From: Cetobacterium sp. 2A
GTDB taxonomy: Bacteria; Fusobacteriota; Fusobacteriia; Fusobacteriales; Fusobacteriaceae
Length of the DNA stretch: 64,000 bases
Direction of reading: 5' to 3'
NCBI RefSeq assembly: GCF_014250685.1
Contig: NZ_JACFAJ010000006.1
Coordinates: 434,001 to 498,000 of the forward strand
The notes beneath the pieces are model-generated. The model made no database searches and was not told the origin of the DNA. It was given only the letters and a program-made list of their open reading frames with translations. How positions within the stretch are numbered: position 1 is the stretch's first letter; each line of letters begins with the position of its first letter. A program made the translations under genes and the position numbers. Shown here one piece after another: positions 18,751 to 25,784 of the stretch.

Positions 18751-18776
18751 AAAAAGGTTGGAAGTAACTTCCAACC
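18751..18776 (-). terminator. Terminator between convergent genes
   Basis: Inverted repeat GGTTGGAAGT/ACTTCCAACC (18756-18776). On the minus strand it is followed by five T, so it fits the small minus-strand gene best; the DSD1-type transcript may also end here. Confidence 0.75.
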
Positions 18777-18994
18777 TAAACTTGTTTCACATCATTCCAA
18801 TTGTAATTTGGATCTCTTCTTTTCATCTCTTCCACAGCTTTTATTTTATCATCTTCATTTTCATATTTAACATCTATTTCTTTTAATTCATCTAAAAATT
18901 TATGAAGTCTCAATTGTTCCTCTGGATTTTTTGAAAACTTTAACTTTTCTTCTAATTCATTTATCTTTTCTTTAATCTCTGCCATTATTTTCAT
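18776..18994 (-). CDS. Small charged coiled-coil protein of unknown function
   Basis: The protein has 72 residues, rich in Lys, Glu and Leu, with heptad-like spacing in roughly 5-55 (IKEKINELEEKLKFSKNPEE) that suggests a helical hairpin or coiled coil. It has no Cys, no membrane segment and no signal. I do not recognise a family. GGGAGG lies five bases before the first ATG; a second in-frame ATG three codons later is possible. It stands alone on the minus strand with its own terminator, which supports a real gene. Confidence 0.65.
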   Translation of the reverse strand: MKIMAEIKEKINELEEKLKFSKNPEEQLRLHKFLDELKEIDVKYENEDDKIKAVEEMKRRDPNYNWNDVKQV

Positions 18995-19154
18995 TTTTAC
19001 CTCCCTCTACATAACAACCAAAATAAACCTTCTTGTCTTCTTATACTATTTTTTTCAATTTATCCTCTCAATTTAAAATTTTACTTAGATATTTTACAGA
19101 AAACAGATTATAATATTAAAAGATGACTATTAATATTATTAAGGAGATGATTAA

Positions 19155-19427
19155 ATGAAAAATGTTACAAGAGATAAACTTATTGAGTTTTTAGAAAAGC
19201 ATCTTATGCTTGCAAGAAAAGAGAGAGGGGAACTAGTTGTTCTAAATACTTCACAAGAAGATGAGTATGTTATTGCAAATATAAAAGATTTTGCAAAAGT
19301 TCCAACTAAAAGTGGAGATTTAGTAGAAGTAACAATCTATGTTAAAGATGATGATATTTTCTACGAGGAATACAAAATTTTAGGTCCTGTTGAATCACAC
19401 CCGTTCCAAAAGTTTATGAAAAAGTAA
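19155..19427 (+). CDS. Small conserved-looking protein of unknown function
   Basis: The protein has 90 residues: an alpha-helical start (TRDKLIEFLEKHLMLARKER), then alternating beta strands (GELVVLN, EYVIANI, VEVTIYVKDDDIFYEEYKIL). It has no Cys and no membrane segment. AAGGAG precedes the ATG, and a TATAAT hexamer lies at 19109-19114 upstream. I do not recognise the family. It is 63 bases before the thioredoxin-like gene on the same strand and shares its terminator, so the two may form a unit. Confidence 0.65.
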   Translation: MKNVTRDKLIEFLEKHLMLARKERGELVVLNTSQEDEYVIANIKDFAKVPTKSGDLVEVTIYVKDDDIFYEEYKILGPVESHPFQKFMKK

Positions 19428-19490
19428 TTAGAGGAAATTTATCCTTCTCAAAGAAAAATAATTTATATTTTATTGAGGAGGTTTTGGAAA

Positions 19491-19736
19491 ATGGCAATAA
19501 TATTATTTCATATGAAAGATTGTAAAGAATGTGATAAAGCTAAAGATATGTTAAAAGGTTTTGCAAATGTTGTATATATTGAGGCGTCTTCTGGAGATAA
19601 ACTTTTGAAAGAATATAATGTAACCAAATTTCCAACTTTAATTTACCAAAGAGATGATGACTATGCTGAACCTGAATATTACGTTGGACTAGACGGTGTT
19701 CAAGAGTTTGCTGAACTTCATAACGATAATTACTAA
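19491..19736 (+). CDS. Thioredoxin/glutaredoxin-like small redox protein
   Basis: The protein has 81 residues. It starts MAIILFHMKDCKECDKAKDML, with a CxxC active site (CKEC) after the first beta strand, and has the cis-Pro region KFPTLIYQ near 50-55, the layout of thioredoxin-fold proteins. It likely exchanges disulfides in the cytoplasm. I chose ATG 19491 because GAGGAGG lies directly upstream; the open frame allows six more codons. A strong terminator follows. Confidence 0.78.
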   Translation: MAIILFHMKDCKECDKAKDMLKGFANVVYIEASSGDKLLKEYNVTKFPTLIYQRDDDYAEPEYYVGLDGVQEFAELHNDNY

Positions 19737-19745
19737 AATGATATG

Positions 19746-19779
19746 CTCCCTTTATATGTTATTATAAAGGGAGTTTTTT
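19746..19779 (+). terminator. Intrinsic terminator after the thioredoxin-like gene
   Basis: An 11-bp stem CTCCCTTTATA/TATAAAGGGAG (19746-19756 with 19763-19773), then six T. Confidence 0.88.
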
Positions 19780-19795
19780 ATTTTTATAGATACCT

Positions 19796-20158
19796 TTATA
19801 TACTATTTTCTGCTTCTTCCCACTCTTTTTCTTTAAATCCAATTAAAACTTTATTTTCAGTTATCAAAAGTGGTCTTTTCACAAGCATTCCATTACTTGC
19901 TAAGATTTCTAAGAGTTCATCTTCAGAAGCTGTCGCTACTTTATCTTTTAGATTCATTTCTCTATATAGTATCCCACTTGTATTAAAAAATTTCTTTATT
20001 GGTTGACCACTTATTTTTATAAATCTCTTTAATTCCTCAACAGTTGGTCTATCTTCAACTATCTGTCTATCTTTAAATTCGATATTTCTACTTTCTAACC
20101 ATTTTCTTGCATTGGCACATGTACTACACTTCTTGTAATTTAAAAATAATCTTTCCAT
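19796..20158 (-). CDS. ArsC/Spx-family protein
   Basis: The protein has 120 residues and the ArsC-like thioredoxin fold: LFLNYKKCSTCANARKWLE, with Cys-x-x-Cys near 10-13, then IEFKDRQIVEDRPTVEEL. KRPLLITENKVLIGF, near the C-terminus, has the Arg-Pro expected in arsenate-reductase-like proteins. Relatives include arsenate reductases, YffB and the regulators Spx and MgsR. No ars genes are nearby, so arsenate reduction is not supported by context. ATG 20158 is chosen because AGGAGGG ends seven bases before it; a TTG two codons earlier lies too close to that site. Confidence 0.82.
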   Translation of the reverse strand: MERLFLNYKKCSTCANARKWLESRNIEFKDRQIVEDRPTVEELKRFIKISGQPIKKFFNTSGILYREMNLKDKVATASEDELLEILASNGMLVKRPLLITENKVLIGFKEKEWEEAENSI

Positions 20159-20245
20159 CTTCAAACCCTCCTAAATTAAGCCTCTAATTGTATCTATGTA
20201 TTAATTTTACCATATATTTGCTTTTATTTTACCCTAAATTTAAAG

Positions 20246-20274
20246 TTTACTTTTTTCCTATTTTAAGTTATAAT
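20246..20274 (+). promoter_or_regulatory. Promoter of the flavin reductase-radical SAM unit
   Basis: TTTACT (20246-20251), 17-base spacer, TATAAT (20269-20274), 55 bases before the lipoprotein start. Confidence 0.75.
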
Positions 20275-20329
20275 TAGAACTAAATGTTTAAAAATAAAAT
20301 GGAATATAACCTAAAGGGAGAAAAAACCA

Positions 20330-22018
20330 ATGAAAAAGTCTGCACTATTTTTAGCTTTGCTAAGTTTAAGTATTATTTTCACATCTTGTAATTCAAAAAA
20401 AGATACTGAACGTTCTTTTATCGCGAAGGCTGGAGGATTCTCTGGAGAGATCAAAGTAAATGTAACTACACTAGGAGATAAAATTAAAGATGTTGAACTT
20501 GTTTCTCATAATGAAACTGATCACATCATCTCAAGAGCTTTCCCAATTTTAAGAGAAAGAATTCTTGAAGCACAATCACCAATTATTGATAGCGTTTCTG
20601 GAGCTACATACACATCTTTTGGAGTTAAAAGAGCTGTTAATGAAGCCCTTAAAACTGCTGGAAAAGATTTCGGTAAAATTACAAATAAAACTAAGGCTCC
20701 TGAGCAACCAGTTGCTCACTTAGAACCTGTTAATACAGATTTAGTTATTATCGGTGGAGGTCCTGCTGGTCTTGCTGCTGCTATATCAGCTAAAGAAGCT
20801 GGATTAAAAAATGTAATCTTAATAGAAAAATTAGATATTTTAAGTGGTAATGGTAAGTATGATATGAACTTCTACGATTTAATAAACTCTGAAGCTCAAA
20901 AGAAAGCTGGAATAGAAGATTCAGTTGAAAAATTTATACAAGACAATGCAAGTCCAATGGATACTCCTGAGCGTACAAGAGTACAAGCTGAAGGTTCATT
21001 TAAACTTGATTCTTGGCTAAGAAGTTTTGGTGTAAACCTTAACCATTATTATGGTAATAGAGGGCATATGGCTGAGAGTAATGCTTATGCTGGTGCACAT
21101 GTTCAAGATGGGCTAGAAGCTAAAGCTAAGGCTCTAGGAATAGATATTCGTCCTAATACAAAAGGTTTAGACCTTATAATTGAAAATGGTATTGCAAAAG
21201 GTGTTAAAGTACAAAACAAAAATAACTTCTATGATATAAATGCAAAAGCTGTAATCCTAGCAACTGGAGGATTCTCTGCAAATAAAGAATTACTTGCAAA
21301 ACATGCTCCTGGTTCAGAGATATTCCAAACTTCAAACCAAATTGGAGCTACTGGAGATTTCATGCCTGTATTTGAGAAAAATGATATAGGATTAGCTAAC
21401 CTTGATGTATTAAGTATTTTCCCATTCATAATCAGTCACACTAGAGACCTTACTGGTGGTGGAGATGGATTTATGTTAGTTAACAAAAACGGAGAGAGAT
21501 TCACTAGTGAGAAGATAACTTTTGATAAAAGAGTTGCAACTGCACAAAAAATCTTAGATCAACCTGATAGCGCTGCTTTCTATGTATATGATCAAAACCT
21601 TTATAACTCAAGCTACCGTCTACAAAAGCATACTGAAAAAGGATACCATACTAAAGCTGATACACTTGCTGAGTTAGCTACTAAAATGAATATTCCTGCT
21701 GAGAAATTAACTGAAACTATGGAGAACTTTAATAAAGCAATTCGTGGAGAAATGGCTGATCCATATAGAGAAGTTCCATTTAAAAGAGAATTCAAAACTG
21801 AAGGACCATACTATGCTGTTCAAGTTGAATCAGCTATTCATATGACTAAAGGTGGAGTAGTTGCAAACGAAAATACTGAAGTATTATATAATAGTGGAGA
21901 AATTGTAAAGGGACTTTATGCTGCTGGAGAAGTTGCAAACAGTAGTGCTGCTTATAGTGCTTCTGTTATCTTTGGACGTATTGCCGGAGAAACTGCTGCT
22001 AAATTCATAGAGCAATGA
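20330..22018 (+). CDS. FMN/FAD-binding lipoprotein reductase, fumarate/urocanate reductase-like
   Basis: The protein has 562 residues. The N-terminus is a lipoprotein signal with lipobox FTSC (Cys20), so the protein is anchored outside the cytoplasmic membrane. Residues about 30-125 form an FMN-binding domain with DSVSGATYTSFG, the site to which ApbE attaches FMN on the second Thr. From about 138 an FAD_binding_2 flavoprotein domain follows (TDLVIIGGGPAGLAAAISAK), with GGDGFMLVNKNGERFTSE and AIHMTKGGVV typical of soluble fumarate reductases. There is no heme motif, so electrons must come from a membrane donor. The acceptor could be fumarate, urocanate or another enoate. The stop overlaps the next gene by four bases. 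Confidence 0.88.
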   Translation: MKKSALFLALLSLSIIFTSCNSKKDTERSFIAKAGGFSGEIKVNVTTLGDKIKDVELVSHNETDHIISRAFPILRERILEAQSPIIDSVSGATYTSFGVKRAVNEALKTAGKDFGKITNKTKAPEQPVAHLEPVNTDLVIIGGGPAGLAAAISAKEAGLKNVILIEKLDILSGNGKYDMNFYDLINSEAQKKAGIEDSVEKFIQDNASPMDTPERTRVQAEGSFKLDSWLRSFGVNLNHYYGNRGHMAESNAYAGAHVQDGLEAKAKALGIDIRPNTKGLDLIIENGIAKGVKVQNKNNFYDINAKAVILATGGFSANKELLAKHAPGSEIFQTSNQIGATGDFMPVFEKNDIGLANLDVLSIFPFIISHTRDLTGGGDGFMLVNKNGERFTSEKITFDKRVATAQKILDQPDSAAFYVYDQNLYNSSYRLQKHTEKGYHTKADTLAELATKMNIPAEKLTETMENFNKAIRGEMADPYREVPFKREFKTEGPYYAVQVESAIHMTKGGVVANENTEVLYNSGEIVKGLYAAGEVANSSAAYSASVIFGRIAGETAAKFIEQ

Positions 22019-22914
22019 AACAATTTAAAAAAGTCTATATAGAAATTTCTAATATTTGCAATCTGAAATGTAGTTTTTGTCCTGTTACAAAAAGAAAATC
22101 TCAATATATGTCCCTTGAGAATTTCAAATATATTCTTGAACAGATTAAGCCCTATTCAAAATATATTTATCTCCATGTAAAAGGCGAACCACTTTTCCAT
22201 CCTAATCTCTCAGAGATTCTTAGAATTAGTAAAGAGGAAGGATTCTTTGTCAACATCACTACAAATGGAACTTTGGTTACAAATCAAAGTTCCCTTCTTT
22301 GTGGAGAAAATGCACCTAGACAAATAAATTTCTCACTTCACAGTTTTGATGGAAATTTAGATTCAATTGATAACAATAACTATTTAGATAATGTACTAAC
22401 TTTTGTAGAAACATCTTTAGAGCAAAATAAGACTTATATATCTTTAAGACTTTGGAACTTCAATGCCAATGATCATGATTCTATACAACAAAAGGGAAAT
22501 AGATATATTCTAGATAAAATTGAAAGTAAATTTAAATTGGATTATAAGATTGCTGAAATGCTTGTTCCTGGAAAAGGATTAAAGCTAAAAGATAAACTCT
22601 ATATAAACTCTGACTTAGAATTTAAATGGCCTGAACTTAGTGATTCTCATTATGAAGAGGAGGGATTTTGCTACGCTCTTAGAAACCAAATAGCCATTCT
22701 AGTTGATGGAACTATTGTTCCTTGTTGTCTTGATGGTGAAGGGGTTGTAAATCTAGGAAATATTTTTAAAACAAGTTTTAAGGATATTTTAAATAGTGAA
22801 AGAACTCAAGCTATCTATAACGGTTTTACAAACCATAAAGCCGTTGAAGAGCTTTGTAAAAAATGTCAATTTAAAGAAAAGTTTGATAAAACAAAAGAAC
22901 CTACTGAATGTTAA
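22015..22914 (+). CDS. Radical SAM/SPASM-domain enzyme
   Basis: The protein has 299 residues. The CxxxCxxC motif CNLKCSFC near 13-20 holds the SAM-binding [4Fe-4S] cluster, and HVKGEPLFHP is the GE motif. The C-terminal part has further cysteines (GFCYALR, PCCLDGEG, CKKCQFKEKF), consistent with a SPASM-type auxiliary cluster. Such enzymes often modify peptides or carbohydrates, but no precursor peptide gene was seen here. The ATG overlaps the reductase stop (ATGA), so translation is coupled. Substrate unknown. Confidence 0.85.
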   Translation: MKQFKKVYIEISNICNLKCSFCPVTKRKSQYMSLENFKYILEQIKPYSKYIYLHVKGEPLFHPNLSEILRISKEEGFFVNITTNGTLVTNQSSLLCGENAPRQINFSLHSFDGNLDSIDNNNYLDNVLTFVETSLEQNKTYISLRLWNFNANDHDSIQQKGNRYILDKIESKFKLDYKIAEMLVPGKGLKLKDKLYINSDLEFKWPELSDSHYEEEGFCYALRNQIAILVDGTIVPCCLDGEGVVNLGNIFKTSFKDILNSERTQAIYNGFTNHKAVEELCKKCQFKEKFDKTKEPTEC

Positions 22915-22933
22915 TTCAATAGGTTCTTTTTTT
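22894..22933. terminator. Bidirectional terminator overlapping two stop codons
   Basis: AAAGAACCTA/TAGGTTCTTT arms around a loop containing the radical SAM gene's stop, followed by T on both strands. It also covers the last codons of the convergent MATE gene. Confidence 0.85.
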
Positions 22934-24253
22934 CAACTTCTTATATGTTAAACACATTATAGCTATTGCAACTGTTGTATCAGAAACTGGGAAAGCTAAC
23001 CATACTCCCATCTCACCAAAGAAATATGACAAGATATATACCAGTGGTATATTTAAGACAAGAATTCTAAAGACAAAAAAATTAGTTGCTATCTTACTGC
23101 TTTTTATTGCTTGGAAAAAATTGTTACAACTTAAAAATATAGCTGTAAAAGTCATCATACATAAATTTATTTTCATAGCATTTGATGTGAAATCAATTAA
23201 AACAATATCATTTTTTACAAAGAATTTACTAAATTCAGTACTGTTCTTAAACATTAAAAATACTAGTAAACTCGAGATTACAATGACTGTCCACAGCTGT
23301 ATTTTAACAACTTCTTTTACACGTTTATAATTTTTAGCTCCATAATTATAAGATATAATCGCAGCAGTTCCTTGATTAAACCCTTGTAAACTTGTATTTA
23401 TAACATTTCTTATAATTGAGATAATCCCAATGGCAGCAGTAGCTAAATCTCCACCATATATCCCTGCTCTTTTATTTGTAACAACAACCAGAGCTGATTG
23501 TAAAAGCTGATTATAAAATCTTGGACTCCCAATTTTAAAAACTGATTTCAAGATTTCTACATCAAACCTCATATGCTTAAATCTCAGCTTTATAACAGGA
23601 CAATAAAAGAAATATACAACTATATAGATGGCACTCATAGCAGTTGCTATAAACGTAGCTAAAGATGCACCTAAAATTCCCATAGAAAATTTCATTATGA
23701 AGATATAATCTAAAACTATATTTACAACTGCAGTAAAGATATTAACACCCATAGCACTGACAGGATACCCTATTCCTCTCATCAGTGTACTTTGACCAAG
23801 AAATATCTGAAATACTGCAATTGGAATTATATAGTAAGTATACTGCTTAGCATAAACTATATTTTCTGGTGTTGCACCAAGTAGTAATAGTATTTTATTA
23901 TTAAAAAGCCAAAGAAAAACTGACAGAGCTCCACCTATTAATATTATCCAAAGAAAACTTGTCCCTAATATTTTCTCGGCTCCATCTTTGTCATCTTCTC
24001 CCAATTTAACTCCAATTATTATTGCAATTCCTGAGAAAAGAAATGTTATACTGTTCATTATCATAGCATAGGGAAATACTATCGCTATTGCACTCATTCC
24101 CTCTCTACCAGCTACTTGCCCTATAAAATATCTATCTGTCAAAACGCAAAGCATTCCAATTATAGATCCAATAGATGATGGTATACTAAATTTAAGTATC
24201 GTAGATAGAACTCTACTATTTTCAAACTCCAACTTTAAAGCATCATCTCTCAT
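22916..24253 (-). CDS. MATE-family multidrug/Na+ antiporter
   Basis: The protein has 445 residues in about twelve hydrophobic helices in two similar halves, the length and layout of NorM/DinF-type MATE exporters. Marks include SIPSSIGSIIGMLCVLTDRYFIG at the first helix (in two stretches), MRGIGYPVSAMGVN in the middle, and GFNQGTAAIISYNYGAKNYKR in the second half. It pumps cationic drugs or metabolites outward in exchange for Na+ or H+. It is convergent with the radical SAM gene and ends inside their shared terminator. Downstream on the operon side lies a metallo-beta-lactamase fold gene transcribed the same way. Confidence 0.9.
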   Translation of the reverse strand: MRDDALKLEFENSRVLSTILKFSIPSSIGSIIGMLCVLTDRYFIGQVAGREGMSAIAIVFPYAMIMNSITFLFSGIAIIIGVKLGEDDKDGAEKILGTSFLWIILIGGALSVFLWLFNNKILLLLGATPENIVYAKQYTYYIIPIAVFQIFLGQSTLMRGIGYPVSAMGVNIFTAVVNIVLDYIFIMKFSMGILGASLATFIATAMSAIYIVVYFFYCPVIKLRFKHMRFDVEILKSVFKIGSPRFYNQLLQSALVVVTNKRAGIYGGDLATAAIGIISIIRNVINTSLQGFNQGTAAIISYNYGAKNYKRVKEVVKIQLWTVIVISSLLVFLMFKNSTEFSKFFVKNDIVLIDFTSNAMKINLCMMTFTAIFLSCNNFFQAIKSSKIATNFFVFRILVLNIPLVYILSYFFGEMGVWLAFPVSDTTVAIAIMCLTYKKLKKRTY

Positions 24254-24277
24254 TTTAATCCCCCGTTTTTTTATTCA

Positions 24278-24931
24278 TTATTCATAATGCATGGGAATAA
24301 GAACTTTAGGATGAATTATTTGAGAGAAGTAATTAGCACCATCATGTTGATATTTTCCAAGTCTTGGATCGACTGGAAAAAATGCAACTTCAATGCCCCC
24401 AAGATTTTCAGAAACTTTTTTTATATCTGAAACTATACTTTTAAATTTATTTTCCATATCTTTGCTTTCTTCTTCTGTATCCTCTTCTCCCCAATTCCAC
24501 CAATTTAAATCCCCTGCATGAAATAATACATGATTTTTTACTTTTACAAGAAATGAGACTCCTAAATCAGTAGAACCGAAAGAATAAACTTTAATATCTT
24601 TATTAAAATCTAACTCTTCATTTTCTTTCATAGAAAAATAAATATCTTTAATCTCTATTTTATTTTCTTCATAAATATCCGAACTTAAAATATATGATAT
24701 ATTTTTATTTTTTTTACTCCATTCTAAAATCTCTGGATTAAAATGATCGTAATGACTATGAGATGAAAAAAATATAATCTTTTTCTCTCTATTCTGCTTT
24801 AAAGAAAAAATCTCATCTAAAAATTTTGCTCTATCCTTAGGTGGCTTATAGTAATCGAAAATTAAAATATAATCAAGAATTTCTACAAGAAAACCACTAT
24901 GATAAATATATGTTGTTTTTATCTCTTCCAT
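24278..24931 (-). CDS. MBL-fold metal-dependent hydrolase
   Basis: The protein has 217 residues of metallo-beta-lactamase fold: SSHSHYDHFNPE (HxHxDH) near 55-66, FHAGDLNWWNWG, and a C-terminal IPMHYE. It resembles the UlaG/YtnP-like group of cytosolic hydrolases; the substrate is unknown. Its ATG overlaps the VOC gene stop by one base (TAATG), so it is translated from the same mRNA. HxlR, VOC and MBL genes lie in a row on the minus strand. Confidence 0.82.
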   Translation of the reverse strand: MEEIKTTYIYHSGFLVEILDYILIFDYYKPPKDRAKFLDEIFSLKQNREKKIIFFSSHSHYDHFNPEILEWSKKNKNISYILSSDIYEENKIEIKDIYFSMKENEELDFNKDIKVYSFGSTDLGVSFLVKVKNHVLFHAGDLNWWNWGEEDTEEESKDMENKFKSIVSDIKKVSENLGGIEVAFFPVDPRLGKYQHDGANYFSQIIHPKVLIPMHYE

Positions 24932-25302
24932 TATCTTTTCTCTGGAACAATTTCAATCCAGTAACCATCAGGATCATTTATAAAATATATTCCCATATCT
25001 GTGTTCTCATAACAGATGCAATCCATAGCTTTATGTTTCTCATGAGCTTTTTCATATTCATCTGTTACAAAAGCTAAGTGGAACTCTTCATCTCCTAAAT
25101 CATAAGCTTCTTCTCTATCTCTTAACCAAGTAAGTTCAAGAGAAAAGTTTTTATTCTCATCACTTAAATAAACTAGAACAAAACTTCCATCCTTCGCTTC
25201 TTTTCTTCTTACCTCTTCAAGGCCCAGAGCCTCTTTATAGAAAGCTATACTCTTCTCTAGATTTAAAACATTAAAATTAAAATGATTGAACAAAAATTTC
25301 AT
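24931..25302 (-). CDS. VOC-family protein (glyoxalase I-like)
   Basis: The protein has 123 residues in the paired beta-alpha-beta-beta-beta fold of the vicinal-oxygen-chelate superfamily. NHFNFNVLNLEKSIAFYKEALG at the start (His first ligand), SLELTWL, FHLAFVTDE and NDPDGYWIEIVP at the end supply the likely metal ligands His, Glu, His and Glu. These match glyoxalase I (methylglyoxal detoxification), but bleomycin-resistance and dioxygenase relatives look alike. It is 19 bases after the HxlR-type regulator, so the two may be co-transcribed. Confidence 0.84.
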   Translation of the reverse strand: MKFLFNHFNFNVLNLEKSIAFYKEALGLEEVRRKEAKDGSFVLVYLSDENKNFSLELTWLRDREEAYDLGDEEFHLAFVTDEYEKAHEKHKAMDCICYENTDMGIYFINDPDGYWIEIVPEKR

Positions 25303-25321
25303 TATATTTCCCCCTTATAAA

Positions 25322-25639
25322 TTATTTTCTACATCCCATAAGCTTTATTTGATTCAATATAGGTATTAACTTAATACCATAGCTTGTCAATGAGTAGTAT
25401 GATTCTATTGAATTATTTTTTACAACTTTTCTATTTTCTACAATCTTACTATCCATTAACATATTTAATTGTTGGATTAAAATTTTTTTACTGCATCCAT
25501 CAATTTTTCTTTGAATCTCTCCAAGCCTCATTGGCCCCTCTTCTAAAATAAAAATTAAAGTCGGGATCCATTTTTTCCCAAGAATAGTGGCAACTAATTC
25601 AACTGGACAACTTACTATCTCATCATTCATTTCTTCCAA
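25322..25639 (-). CDS. HxlR/DUF24-family transcriptional regulator
   Basis: The protein has 105 residues with a winged helix: SCPVELVATILGKKWIPTLIFIL, then PMRLGEIQRKIDGCSKKILIQQL. Cys11 in SCPVEL is the conserved N-terminal Cys by which YodB, HypR and relatives sense quinones, aldehydes or hypochlorite. It starts at TTG 25639 with GGAGG seven bases upstream. It is divergent from a pyridine nucleotide-disulfide oxidoreductase, the arrangement of redox-sensing regulator and target. The VOC and MBL genes downstream are also detoxification types. Confidence 0.88.
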   Translation of the reverse strand: MEEMNDEIVSCPVELVATILGKKWIPTLIFILEEGPMRLGEIQRKIDGCSKKILIQQLNMLMDSKIVENRKVVKNNSIESYYSLTSYGIKLIPILNQIKLMGCRK

Positions 25640-25669
25640 ATTAGTCCCTCCTCCTTTTCTTATATGTTG

Positions 25670-25698
25670 AGTATATATTAATTTTAAAAAAATTACAA
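25670..25698 (-). promoter_or_regulatory. Promoter of the HxlR-VOC-MBL unit
   Basis: Minus strand TTGTAA (25693-25698), 17-base spacer, TATACT (25670-25675). The palindrome TACTAGTA (25701-25708) lies just upstream of the -35. Confidence 0.78.
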
Positions 25699-25751
25699 TC
25701 TACTAGTAACTAAAAAGTGCCTAATTGATAATCAAATTAAATAATGTTACC

Positions 25752-25761
25752 TTGTATACAA
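25752..25761. promoter_or_regulatory. Palindrome TTGTATACAA, candidate operator
   Basis: A perfect 10-base palindrome 23 bases before the oxidoreductase ATG in the divergent region. Its position suits a repressor site for the HxlR-type protein. This is inference from position and symmetry. Confidence 0.4.
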
Positions 25762-25784
25762 AGAATATTTTTCGGGAGGTAATT

